From Streptomyces sp. 2114.4 (lineage in GTDB: Bacteria; Actinomycetota; Actinomycetes; Streptomycetales; Streptomycetaceae): a stretch of DNA of 64,000 bases. A program made the position numbers and the translations under genes. The DNA is taken from positions 5,146,001-5,210,000 of the forward strand of contig NZ_FYEY01000001.1 in the NCBI RefSeq assembly GCF_900187385.1, given 5' to 3'. Below are positions 25,157-33,400 of the stretch, in pieces. Each line of letters opens with the position of its first letter. Within the stretch, counting starts at the first letter, position 1. A model generated the notes under the pieces. That model made no database searches. It was not told the origin of the DNA and saw only the letters and a list, made by a program, of their open reading frames with translations.

Positions 25157-26362
25157 GTGACCGCCGACGACTCGGGCGCCACCCCGCGCGACATGGACAC
25201 CGAGGACGACGCCGTGCGCGACGTCCCCGTCGACGATCCCGCACGGGGCTGGGGCGACACCGTCACCGGCAGGAGCGAGCCCACCGACCACGGCGACGAG
25301 AACAACATCGCCGTCCGCCTCGAACAGCTCATCCTCGGCGCCGACCGCCGCTACACCCCGTTCCAGGCGGCCCGCGGCGCCGGTGTCTCCATGGACCTCG
25401 CGGCCCGCTTCTGGCGGGCCATGGGCTTCGCCGACATCGGCCAGGTCAAGGCCCTCACCGAGGCCGACGTGCTGGCCCTGCGCCGGCTGTCCGGTCTCGT
25501 CGAGGCCGGGCTGCTGAGCGAGGCCATGGCCATCCAGGTCGCCCGCTCCACGGGCCAGACCACCGCCCGTCTGGCCGACTGGCAGATCGACTCCTTCCTG
25601 GAGGGCCTGACCGAGCCGCAGGACTCCGGCCTGACCCGGACGGAGATCACCTACCCGCTGGTCGAGCTGCTGCTCCCCGAGCTGGAGGAGTTCCTGGTCT
25701 ACGTCTGGCGCCGCCAGCTCGCGGCCGCCACCGGCCGCGTCGTCCGGGCCCAGGACGACGCGGAGATGGTCGACCGCCGGCTCGCCGTCGGCTTCGCCGA
25801 CCTGGTCGGTTTCACCCGGCTGACCCGTCGCCTGGAGGAGGAGGAGCTGGGCGAGCTGGTGGAGGCGTTCGAGACGACCTGCTCCGACCTGGTGGCAGCG
25901 CACGGCGGCCGGCTCATCAAGACCCTCGGCGACGAGGTCCTTTTCTCCGCCGATGACGCGGGTATCGCCGCCGAGATCGGGCTGCGGCTGATCGAGACGA
26001 TGACCCATGACGAGACGATGCCGGAACTGCGGGTCGGCATCGCCTTCGGCACGGTCACGACCCGGATGGGCGATGTCTTCGGTACGACCGTCAACCTCGC
26101 CAGCCGCCTCACCTCGATAGCGCCGAAGGACACCGTGCTGGTGGACGAGGCGTTCGCCGAGGAGCTGGGCCGTATCGGTGACGCGCCGGTCTCCGAGGCC
26201 GACGCCGCGGCCGCGGAGAAGGCGGCCGCGGAGGGCACCGGCGCCCCGCCGCCGTCGTACCGCTTCGCCCTCCAGCCGATGTGGCAGCGCCCCGTGCGCG
26301 GCCTGGGCGTGGTCGAGCCATGGCTGCTGAGCCGCCGCGCCGCTCAGGGCACCGGCGACTGA
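25157..26362 (+). CDS. cya: class III adenylate cyclase
   Basis: Makes cAMP, which in Streptomyces acts through Crp on germination and antibiotic production. 401 residues from GTG 25157. The N-terminus is acidic; residues ~50-190 form a helical actinobacterial domain (RRYTPFQAARGAGVSMDLAARFWRAMG). The cyclase domain follows: FADLVGFTRLTR and KTLGDEVLFSADD (metal-binding Asp residues), then VGIAFGTVTTRMGDVFGTTVNLASRL. A soluble protein without membrane segments. It has an Ala/Glu-rich insertion before the C-terminal strand. Confidence 0.95.
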   Translation: MTADDSGATPRDMDTEDDAVRDVPVDDPARGWGDTVTGRSEPTDHGDENNIAVRLEQLILGADRRYTPFQAARGAGVSMDLAARFWRAMGFADIGQVKALTEADVLALRRLSGLVEAGLLSEAMAIQVARSTGQTTARLADWQIDSFLEGLTEPQDSGLTRTEITYPLVELLLPELEEFLVYVWRRQLAAATGRVVRAQDDAEMVDRRLAVGFADLVGFTRLTRRLEEEELGELVEAFETTCSDLVAAHGGRLIKTLGDEVLFSADDAGIAAEIGLRLIETMTHDETMPELRVGIAFGTVTTRMGDVFGTTVNLASRLTSIAPKDTVLVDEAFAEELGRIGDAPVSEADAAAAEKAAAEGTGAPPPSYRFALQPMWQRPVRGLGVVEPWLLSRRAAQGTGD

Positions 26363-26549
26363 GCCTCAGCCTCAGGCCCAGGCGCAGTCCAGCCCCACGG
26401 AACCGCCGCCCCACCCGCGGCACGGCAACCACCCCACCCGAGCCGCCGCCCTGCTCCCTGCTGCCCCATCCGCCCCATCCCTGTCCCCGTGGCCGCCCAC
26501 CTGGCATGATCCCCACGTCAGGTCAACGCCCGTTAACAGGGAGGGTTGC

Positions 26550-27362
26550 ATGGAACGGCAGGGGCAACGGCAACAGTTCGGCACGGACGGCTGGGTGGCC
26601 GTCGAACGCCACGGCCACGTGGCGGAGCTGATCATGGACCGCCCGAAGGCCATGAACGCCGTCTCGACGGCCATGGCCGACAGCCTGGCGCAGGCCTGCG
26701 CCGAGCTGGCCGCGGACCGCTCCGTACGGGCGGTGGTCCTCAGCTCCACCCACGAGCGGGCGTTCTGCGTGGGCGCGGACCTCAAGGAGCGCAACTCCTT
26801 CACCGACGCGGACCTGATGCGCCAGCGGCCGCACACCCGTGCCGCGTACACCGGCGTACTGGAACTGCCGATGCCCACCATCGCCGCGGTGCACGGCTTC
26901 GCGCTCGGCGGCGGCTTCGAGCTGGCGCTCGCCTGCGATCTGATCGTCGCGGACGGCACGGCGGAGGTGGGGCTGCCGGAGGTGTCGGTGGGCGTCATCC
27001 CGGGCGGCGGGGGCACCCAGCTGCTGCCGCGCCGGGTGGGCGCGGCGCGCGCCGCCGAGCTGGTCTTCACCGCGCGCCGGGTGCGGGCGGCCGAGGCCGC
27101 GGAGCTGGGCCTGGTCGACCGGCTGGTGGCGGACGGGCAGGACCGGGACGGGGCGCTGGAGCTGGCGGCCGCGATCGCGCGTCACTCGCCGGTCGGTTTG
27201 CGTGCGGCCAAGCGCGCCATGCGCCTGGGGCACGGGATGGACCTGCGGGCCGGCCTGGAACTGGAGGACGGCGCCTGGCGCAGTGTGGCCTTCTCCGGGG
27301 ACCGCGCGGAGGGCGTGGCGGCCTTCAACGAGAAGCGCGATCCAAAGTGGCCCGGCGAGTGA
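26550..27362 (+). CDS. enoyl-CoA hydratase/isomerase family protein
   Basis: 270 residues; AGGGAGG 6 bp upstream of ATG 26550. Crotonase fold: oxyanion loops FCVGADLKER and GFALGGGFELALACD, then GLPEVSVGVIPGGGGTQLLPR, whose Glu is one catalytic acid; the first Glu of true hydratases falls in the GGGFELA region. Fits fatty-acid or branched-chain acyl-CoA breakdown, though crotonases are diverse and the substrate is not predictable. Stand-alone gene between cya and the GGDEF protein. Confidence 0.9.
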   Translation: MERQGQRQQFGTDGWVAVERHGHVAELIMDRPKAMNAVSTAMADSLAQACAELAADRSVRAVVLSSTHERAFCVGADLKERNSFTDADLMRQRPHTRAAYTGVLELPMPTIAAVHGFALGGGFELALACDLIVADGTAEVGLPEVSVGVIPGGGGTQLLPRRVGAARAAELVFTARRVRAAEAAELGLVDRLVADGQDRDGALELAAAIARHSPVGLRAAKRAMRLGHGMDLRAGLELEDGAWRSVAFSGDRAEGVAAFNEKRDPKWPGE

Positions 27363-27528
27363 CGCGAGCCGGGGCGACGGGGACGAAGGCCAGGCGCCCG
27401 ACCAGGAACGACCCCGGGAACCAAGCGATGAGCGGCACCAAGAGGGCACCAGCAGGGACACCAAGAGCGGCGCGAATAACGCCTAGGTGTCAATCCCCCA
27501 CGGAAAGGGGCGAAAGGGGTTAAACATT

Positions 27529-27554
27529 CCTACGCTGTAATGACGGAGCGTAGG
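27529..27554. promoter_or_regulatory. inverted repeat upstream of the diguanylate cyclase gene
   Basis: CCTACGCT and AGCGTAGG, 8-bp perfect arms with a 10-bp spacer, ending 5 bp before the GTG start region. It is embedded in the most AT-rich stretch nearby (TTAAACATT), so it probably overlaps the promoter. Confidence 0.45.
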
Positions 27555-27558
27555 CACG

Positions 27559-28770
27559 GTGACGGAATGCGAGGATCCGGTGACGGGCGAGGGCGATGCG
27601 AGGCTGCGTGCCGTGGTGGAGCTGGCGCAGGCGATGGCGGCCGCGCATACACCGCGCGACTCGGCGCACGCCGCGGCGCAGGGAGTGCGCCAGGCCCTGG
27701 GGGGATCCTTCGCGGCGATCTCGAAGTGGGAGCGCGAGCTGGGCAAGCTGCGGGTGCTGGTCAACGTCGGCGAACTCGCCGCCGACGAGGAGGAGTTCCC
27801 GGACGACGAGAGCTACCCCGTCCACGAATTCCCGGAGATCGTCGGCTTCCTGCACGAGCAGTGGGCGGGCGGCGGCGAACCCAGCGCCTGGGTGGAGACC
27901 GCCCAGGAGCCGCACGACGGCCCGGTGTCCGCGGCCGCGGCGCAGCGCCGGGACGAGGTCGCGGGTGAGGGTGGCGCCAACCCCCAGCGGGTGGCCGCGC
28001 TGCGCCGCCGTGGCCGGGGCTGCTGCGTGGTCGCGCCGATCGTGCTGCACGGCCGGGCATGGGGCGAGCTGTATGTCGCGCGGCGCACGGGGGAGCCGGT
28101 CTTCGGCCGGCCGGACGCCGACTTCGCGAGCGTGCTCGCCGCGGTGACGGCGGCCGGGATCGCCCAGACCGAACGGCTGGCGGAGGTCCGCCGGCTGGCC
28201 TTCACGGACTCCCTGACCGGCCTCGCCAACCGTCGTGCCGTCGATATGCGGCTGGACGAGGCGCTGGAGCTGCACCGCAGGGACGGGGTGGTGGTCAGCC
28301 TGGTGGTGTGTGACCTCAACGGGCTGAAGCGGGTGAACGACTCACGCGGCCATGCGGTCGGGGACCGGCTGCTGGAGCGCTTCGGCTCGGTGCTGTCCCT
28401 GTGCGGGGCGATGCTGCCGGGCATGCTGGCCGCCCGGCTCGGCGGCGATGAGTTCTGCCTGCTCGCGGTGGGCCCGCCGGCCGACGAGGTGGTCAAGGTG
28501 GCCGGTGAACTGTGTGACCGGGCGGGGGAGTTGGACCTCGGTGAAGGGGTGGCGGTCGGGGTCGCCTCGACCGGCGATCCGATCGGGCCGGTGCGCAGCG
28601 CCCGCCGGCTCTTCCGGCTCGCGGACGCCGCGCAGTACAAGGCCAAGGCGGCGCGGTCGGGCGAGCCCGTGGTCGCCGGGCGGCACGGGGGCAAGGACGA
28701 CCCCGTCGTCCGGCTCGCGGACGCCCCGGACCGGCGGTCGGGGCCGGAGCGCCGCCGCTTCCGGAGGTGA
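27559..28770 (+). CDS. cdgE: GAF-GGDEF diguanylate cyclase (CdgE-type)
   Basis: 403 residues from GTG 27559. An N-terminal GAF-like sensor (~15-205) is followed by a GGDEF domain with intact DSLTGLANRR, DLNGLKRVND and GGDEF (295-299). The position of an RxxD inhibitory I-site reads PGML, so product feedback at that site is not expected. There is no EAL domain. It makes c-di-GMP, which holds BldD on DNA and delays Streptomyces sporulation. The symbol is from recalled synteny with SCO4931 next to hutH and was not checked. The C-terminus is an Arg-rich tail. Confidence 0.88.
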   Translation: MTECEDPVTGEGDARLRAVVELAQAMAAAHTPRDSAHAAAQGVRQALGGSFAAISKWERELGKLRVLVNVGELAADEEEFPDDESYPVHEFPEIVGFLHEQWAGGGEPSAWVETAQEPHDGPVSAAAAQRRDEVAGEGGANPQRVAALRRRGRGCCVVAPIVLHGRAWGELYVARRTGEPVFGRPDADFASVLAAVTAAGIAQTERLAEVRRLAFTDSLTGLANRRAVDMRLDEALELHRRDGVVVSLVVCDLNGLKRVNDSRGHAVGDRLLERFGSVLSLCGAMLPGMLAARLGGDEFCLLAVGPPADEVVKVAGELCDRAGELDLGEGVAVGVASTGDPIGPVRSARRLFRLADAAQYKAKAARSGEPVVAGRHGGKDDPVVRLADAPDRRSGPERRRFRR

Positions 28771-28840
28771 GTGCCGCCTCCGTGCGCAGACCCCGGGTTC
28801 TTTGCCTACGTCCCGTAAGGGGTGATCCCAAAACCCGGTG

Positions 28841-28869
28841 GTGACATCCGGCGATTCAGTCTCTAGGGT
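28841..28869 (+). promoter_or_regulatory. hutH promoter, near-leaderless
   Basis: -35 GTGACA (28841-28846), 17-bp spacer, -10 TAGGGT (28864-28869), then 8 bp to the hutH ATG at 28878. No Shine-Dalgarno lies in between, so the transcript is leaderless or has a leader of a few bases. Confidence 0.55.
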
Positions 28870-28877
28870 TCCTGAAT

Positions 28878-30422
28878 ATGGATATGCACACTGTGGTGCT
28901 GGGAACGTCCGGCACGACCGCACAGGACGTCATCGCGGTGGCCCGCGGCGCGGCCCGGATCGAGCTGTCCGAGGAGGCCCTTGCGGCCGTCGCCACCTCC
29001 CGCGCCTTCATCGACGAACTCGCCGCCAAGCCCGACCCCGTCTACGGCGTCTCCACCGGCTTCGGGGCCCTCGCCGTACGGCACATCAGCCCCGAGCTGC
29101 GCGTGCAGCTCCAGCGCAACATCGTGCGCTCGCACGCGGCCGGCATGGGCCCGCGGGTCGAGCGTGAGGTCGTCCGCGCGCTGATGTTCCTGCGGCTGAA
29201 GACGCTCGCCTCCGGACATACCGGCGTCCGCCCGCTCGTCGTCGAGACCATGGCCGCCATACTCAACGCCGGCATCACGCCCGTCGTGCATGAATACGGC
29301 TCGCTCGGCTGCTCCGGTGACCTGGCGCCGCTGTCGCACTGTGCGCTGACGCTGATGGGCGAGGGGGACGCGGAGGGCCCCGACGGCGTCGTCCGGCCGG
29401 CCGGCGAACTGCTGGCCGCGCACGGCATCGAGCCCGTCGAACTGCGCGAGAAGGAGGGCCTGGCCCTCCTCAACGGCACCGACGGCATGCTCGGCATGCT
29501 CGTGATGGCCTGCGCCGATCTCGCCCGGCTGTTCACCTCGGCGGACATCACCGCGGCCCTCTCCCTGGAGGCGCTGCTCGGCACGGACAAGGTCCTCGCG
29601 CCCGAGCTGCACGCCATCCGCCCGCACCCCGGGCAGGCCGCGTCCGCGGGCAACATGTCCAAGGTGCTGGAGGGTTCCGGCTTCACCGGCCACCACCAGG
29701 ACGACGCCCCGCGCGTCCAGGACGCCTACTCCATCCGCTGCGCCCCGCAGGTCGCCGGCGCCGGCCGGGACACCCTCGACCACGCCCGCCTGGTCGCCGA
29801 CCGCGAGCTCGCCGCGGCCGTCGACAACCCCGTCGTCCTCCCGGACGGCCGGGTCGAGTCCAACGGCAACTTCCACGGCGCCCCGGTCGCCTACGTCCTG
29901 GACTTCCTGGCCATCGCCGCCGCCGACCTCGGCTCGATCGCCGAGCGCCGCACGGACCGGCTGCTGGACAAGAACCGTTCGCACGGACTGCCCGCCTTCC
30001 TGGCCGGGGACCCGGGCGTCGACTCCGGGCTGATGATCGCCCAGTACACCCAGGCCGCCCTGGTCAGCGAGCTGAAGCGGCTGGCCGCGCCCGCCTCGGT
30101 GGACTCCATCCCGTCCTCCGCCATGCAGGAGGACCACGTCTCGATGGGCTGGTCGGCGGCGCGCAAGCTGCGCACCGCGGTCGACAACCTGACCCGGATC
30201 ATCGCCGTGGAGCTCTACGCGGCGACCCGTGCCATCGAGATGCGCGAGGGGCTGACGCCCGCCCCCGCGACCCGTGCCGTGCTGGACGCGGTGCGCGCGG
30301 CCGGCGTCCAGGGTCCTGGCGAGGACCGTTTCCTGGCGCCGGACCTGGAGGGCGCGTATGCGTTCGTGCGGGCCGGAAAGCTGGTGGCGGCCGTGGAGTC
30401 GGTCACGGGCGAGCTGGCGTAA
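28878..30422 (+). CDS. hutH: histidine ammonia-lyase
   Basis: First step of histidine use: histidine to urocanate plus ammonia. 514 residues, full length. The electrophilic MIO cofactor forms from GSLGCSGDLAPLSH, tripeptide Cys145-Ser146-Gly147; most family members have Ala-Ser-Gly, but the Cys form is, as I recall, standard in Streptomyces HutH. VYGVSTGFGAL, NGNFHGAP and SSAMQEDHVSMG are other active-site blocks. No other hut gene lies in the window. An ATG two codons downstream is an alternative start. Confidence 0.97.
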   Translation: MDMHTVVLGTSGTTAQDVIAVARGAARIELSEEALAAVATSRAFIDELAAKPDPVYGVSTGFGALAVRHISPELRVQLQRNIVRSHAAGMGPRVEREVVRALMFLRLKTLASGHTGVRPLVVETMAAILNAGITPVVHEYGSLGCSGDLAPLSHCALTLMGEGDAEGPDGVVRPAGELLAAHGIEPVELREKEGLALLNGTDGMLGMLVMACADLARLFTSADITAALSLEALLGTDKVLAPELHAIRPHPGQAASAGNMSKVLEGSGFTGHHQDDAPRVQDAYSIRCAPQVAGAGRDTLDHARLVADRELAAAVDNPVVLPDGRVESNGNFHGAPVAYVLDFLAIAAADLGSIAERRTDRLLDKNRSHGLPAFLAGDPGVDSGLMIAQYTQAALVSELKRLAAPASVDSIPSSAMQEDHVSMGWSAARKLRTAVDNLTRIIAVELYAATRAIEMREGLTPAPATRAVLDAVRAAGVQGPGEDRFLAPDLEGAYAFVRAGKLVAAVESVTGELA

Positions 30423-30576
30423 CGACGGGGCGGGGCGCCCGCAACCCTTGGGGTGTCCTCCGCCGTTGGCAGGGTGTGCCCCCGGGGGGGGCGCCCTTGG
30501 GGGCGCTGTCCCCAGGGGCAGCGGCGGCCTGGGGACTCAGGTCTCCGTCCCCAGGGGGTTTCCCTGCCCCCGTGGA

Positions 30577-31017
30577 TCAGGCGGCGTCGTCGCGGGTGTG
30601 GCGGACGGAGTAGCTGACCAGCCCGGCGCCGAGCGCGAGGCAGGCGGCGCCGCCGATCACGTACGGCGTGGTGTCCGGGCTGCCGGTGTCGGCGAGGAGG
30701 CGCGGCCGGGCGCCGCTGGAGTCGCCGCCCGCGCCGGAGACCGTTCCGGTGTCCGTAGCCGTGCCCGTGCCCGTACCGGATCCGGTGCCCGTGCCGCTGT
30801 GGTGCGGGGTGGTCGTCGTGGAACCGCTGCCGGTGCCCGCTGCCCCGTCGCTCAGCCGGTCGGCCAGGCCGGGGACGGCCGCGGCGGATGCCGCCCGCAG
30901 GCCGGAATCTGTCGCTCCGTCATGCCCCGCGCTCGCATTGGCGGACGGGACGAACCACAGGGCGAACAGTACCGATCCCGCGGCTGCGGCGGTCAGCAGT
31001 GGACGTCGTGCGGTCAC
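30577..31017 (-). CDS. secreted LAxTG-type surface protein
   Basis: 146 residues. Signal peptide (TARRPLLTAAAAGSVLFALWFVPSANA), then a low-complexity stretch of Thr/Gly/Ser (TGTGSGTGTGTATDTGT) and a sorting signal: LADTG, hydrophobic VIGGAACLALGAGLVSYSV and basic tail RHTRDD. LAxTG is the motif used by class E sortases in Streptomyces, so the protein is probably covalently attached to peptidoglycan. The region between signal and sorting motif has no recognised domain. No sortase gene is in the window. Confidence 0.82.
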   Translation of the reverse strand: MTARRPLLTAAAAGSVLFALWFVPSANASAGHDGATDSGLRAASAAAVPGLADRLSDGAAGTGSGSTTTTPHHSGTGTGSGTGTGTATDTGTVSGAGGDSSGARPRLLADTGSPDTTPYVIGGAACLALGAGLVSYSVRHTRDDAA

Positions 31018-31126
31018 GGAAGCGATCCCCCTTGTGGGTTCGGCGAATTGGCCGTTGACCTCAGATGTTAGTGACCGCCGCGGGTCGCGGGGAAGTCAGG
31101 ACCCGTCCATGCCTAACCTCCGTGCT

Positions 31127-31465
31127 ATGAGCAATGGTGAGACATCACGTTTTGTGCGCCTTCATGTGGAACTGATCATGGAGGTCACCGACGCCCCGCA
31201 GCTGACCGGCGCGGCCCTCGACCACATCAACGGCGACCCGTCGCTGCCCGACGAGGAGCGCGGACAGTCCCAGGAGACGGTCAGGGACGATCCGGCGGAG
31301 GCGCTGGCCCACCTGATCGACCCGTTCGACCTCGTCGCCTCGGTGCCGGGCACCGAACTGGCCCAGGCCTCGTGGAGCAGTGAGGAGCTGACCGACTACG
31401 ACCCGGACGCCGAGTGGAACGCGGCGGAGTGGGATCTGGCGGACGACGCGGACGGGGAGGGCTGA
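31127..31465 (+). CDS. small acidic protein of unknown function
   Basis: 112 residues (MSNGETSRFVRLHVELIMEVTD), strongly acidic at the C-terminus (DLADDADGEG). An upstream in-frame ATG at 31109 (MPNLRA) has a slightly better spaced AGTCAGGA, so the start is uncertain. A conserved-looking FVRLHVELIMEV strand and LIDPFDLVASVPG block suggest a small folded domain. Family not recognised. A terminator hairpin follows. Confidence 0.75.
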   Translation: MSNGETSRFVRLHVELIMEVTDAPQLTGAALDHINGDPSLPDEERGQSQETVRDDPAEALAHLIDPFDLVASVPGTELAQASWSSEELTDYDPDAEWNAAEWDLADDADGEG

Positions 31466-31505
31466 CCGCCGGCGTCTCGCCCCCTCCCGCCCGACCGACC
31501 GACCA

Positions 31506-31540
31506 GGGCCCCCGTACGGCTGCGCGCTGTACGGGGGCCC
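31506..31540. terminator. hairpin after the small acidic protein gene
   Basis: GGGCCCCCGTAC and its complement, 12-bp perfect arms with an 11-nt loop, 40 bp past the stop. Confidence 0.65.
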
Positions 31541-31847
31541 GTGACGTGGGGCTCATGTCCATGGACCCGTGTCCATGGGACCCGTGTACGTGAGCCGGTG
31601 TGGCCGGCCGCGGTCCGGGGTGATCCGGCAGGTAGCCCGACAGGTCCGACTTCGGACCGTGTGCACCCTGTGACCGATGTAAGGGCATAAGTGGCCTTCC
31701 CCACACTTCATGGACGCATGGAACGGTCGAAACGGAAAAGGCGTTTAAATGGCGTCGGCCGGAATGCCTGCGTCCAGATATGCCTGCGTTCAGTTGGCAG
31801 CTCGCTCGGGGAACGATGCGAAATCCGTAGTAATGGAGATGCGTGTG
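31541..31847 (+). promoter_or_regulatory. upstream region of the L,D-transpeptidase gene with two sets of direct repeats
   Basis: No gene seen. TGTCCATGG(G)ACCCGTGT is repeated near 31556-31588. ATGCCTGCGT(C/T)CAG occurs at 31764-31777 and 31780-31793 (16-bp period), about 55 bp before the start. The AT-rich GTTTAAATGG near 31742 may be part of the promoter. Confidence 0.4.
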
Positions 31848-33119
31848 ATGACGGACAGCCAGCGCCGGAAGGGGCTGATAGCCAGCGCCACGCTGCTCGG
31901 GGGCGTACTCGCGCTTGCGGCGTGTGGCGGCAGCACGGCAGCTGACCAAGGCGACGGCGGTGCTGACGGCACTCGGCACGAGAACACCCAGCAGGTGGAC
32001 GAGGCGGCCGCGAAGGACGCCTCCCAAGCCAAGATCAAAATACTGCCGGAGGACGGCGCGACCGGTGCGGGCGTCAACGATGACGCCAAGGTCACGGTCA
32101 GTGCCGGAACGCTCACCGGGGTCACCATGACCGCGGTCGAGTCCAAGCAGAAGGTCGAGGGAACCCTCTCCTCCGACGGCGCCTCCTGGAAGCCGGACAA
32201 ACCGCTGGACCGCTCGACGAAGTACAAGGTCACCGCGCATGCGGAGGACTCCCACGGGCGCACGGCGGTGGAGAACTCCAGTTTCACCACCGTCGCCCCG
32301 GAGAACAGCTTCGTCGGGAACTTCACGCCGGAGAACGGCTCGACCGTCGGCGTCGGTATGCCGGTGTCGATCAACTTCGACAAGCCGGTCAAGAACAAGG
32401 CCGCCGTCCAGTCCGCGATCAAGGTCGCCTCGAGCAGCAACCAGCAGATCGTCGGCCACTGGTTCGGTGACAAGCGGCTGGACTTCCGCCCCCAGGAGTA
32501 CTGGAAGGCGCACTCCAAGGTCACCCTGAAGCTCGGCCTCGACGGTGTCGAGGCGTCGCCGGGCGTCAAGGGCATCCAGAACAAGACCGTCAGCTTCAAC
32601 GTCGGTCACTCGCAGGTCAGCACCGTCGACACCGCGGAACACGTGATGTACGTGGTGCGGGACGGCGAGCTCATCCAGACCATCCCGGTCTCGGCCGGCA
32701 GCGACGACCATGCGACCTACAACGGCCAGATGGTCATCTCCGAGCGGTTCGAGCAGACCCGGATGGACGGCTCGACCGTCGGCTTCAAGAAGAAGGACGG
32801 CAAGGGCGAGTACGACATCCCCGATGTGCCGCACGCCCAGCGACTGTCGGACTCCGGCACCTTCATCCACGGCAACTACTGGGGCAAGGGTGTCTTCGGC
32901 AAGGCCAACACCAGCCACGGCTGCATCGGCCTGGAGGACGCCAAGGGTGCCAAGGACACGAAGACGGCCGGCGCCTGGTTCTTCAACAACTCGCAGATCG
33001 GCGATGTCGTGGAGGTCGTCAACTCCCCTGACCAGACCGTCAAGCCGGACAACGGTCTGAACGGCTGGAACATGGACTGGTCGCAGTGGGTGAGCGGCAG
33101 CGCGGTGCCGGTGCAGTAG
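31848..33119 (+). CDS. L,D-transpeptidase lipoprotein (LdtMt2-like)
   Basis: 423 residues from ATG 31848, 9 bp after GGAG; the longer frame to 31749 lacks a signal. Lipoprotein signal with lipobox LAAC|GGS, a short linker, two Ig-like domains (KIKILPEDGATGAGVNDDAKVTVSAG and NSFVGNFTPENGSTVGVGMPVSI), then a YkuD catalytic domain. The active site is HGNYWGKGVFG...SHGCIGL with catalytic Cys. It forms 3-3 peptidoglycan cross-links outside the membrane. Length and domain order match mycobacterial LdtMt2. Confidence 0.94.
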   Translation: MTDSQRRKGLIASATLLGGVLALAACGGSTAADQGDGGADGTRHENTQQVDEAAAKDASQAKIKILPEDGATGAGVNDDAKVTVSAGTLTGVTMTAVESKQKVEGTLSSDGASWKPDKPLDRSTKYKVTAHAEDSHGRTAVENSSFTTVAPENSFVGNFTPENGSTVGVGMPVSINFDKPVKNKAAVQSAIKVASSSNQQIVGHWFGDKRLDFRPQEYWKAHSKVTLKLGLDGVEASPGVKGIQNKTVSFNVGHSQVSTVDTAEHVMYVVRDGELIQTIPVSAGSDDHATYNGQMVISERFEQTRMDGSTVGFKKKDGKGEYDIPDVPHAQRLSDSGTFIHGNYWGKGVFGKANTSHGCIGLEDAKGAKDTKTAGAWFFNNSQIGDVVEVVNSPDQTVKPDNGLNGWNMDWSQWVSGSAVPVQ

Positions 33120-33260
33120 CGCGGTGCCAGGGCCGGTGCGGTGATGCTGCGGGTCAGGGCGGTAGCCCGCTTGCCCGAACAGGTGTGACCACGCGTGACC
33201 ACCTGTGACCTTGCGTGACTGTGCAGGTCCGCCGGTGGTCACTGCCGCCATGACATGACC

Positions 33261-33300
33261 GACGCCCGGTGGCGCCCCGATCAGGGCGCCACCGGGCGTC
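33261..33300. terminator. strong hairpin after the L,D-transpeptidase gene
   Basis: 17-bp perfect inverted repeat (left arm GACGCCCGGTGGCGCCC) with a 6-nt loop. The rest of 33120-33400 holds repeated TGTGACC/GTGACCAC words (33185-33225) and no gene. Confidence 0.75.
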
Positions 33301-33400
33301 GTGGCTTTGTACGGCCCGGCCGCCGACCGCCACCGGGACGCGGGCCGGGCCCCGGACCACCGGGACGCGGCCGCCAAGGAGCCCTCCGTACAGTGAGCGG

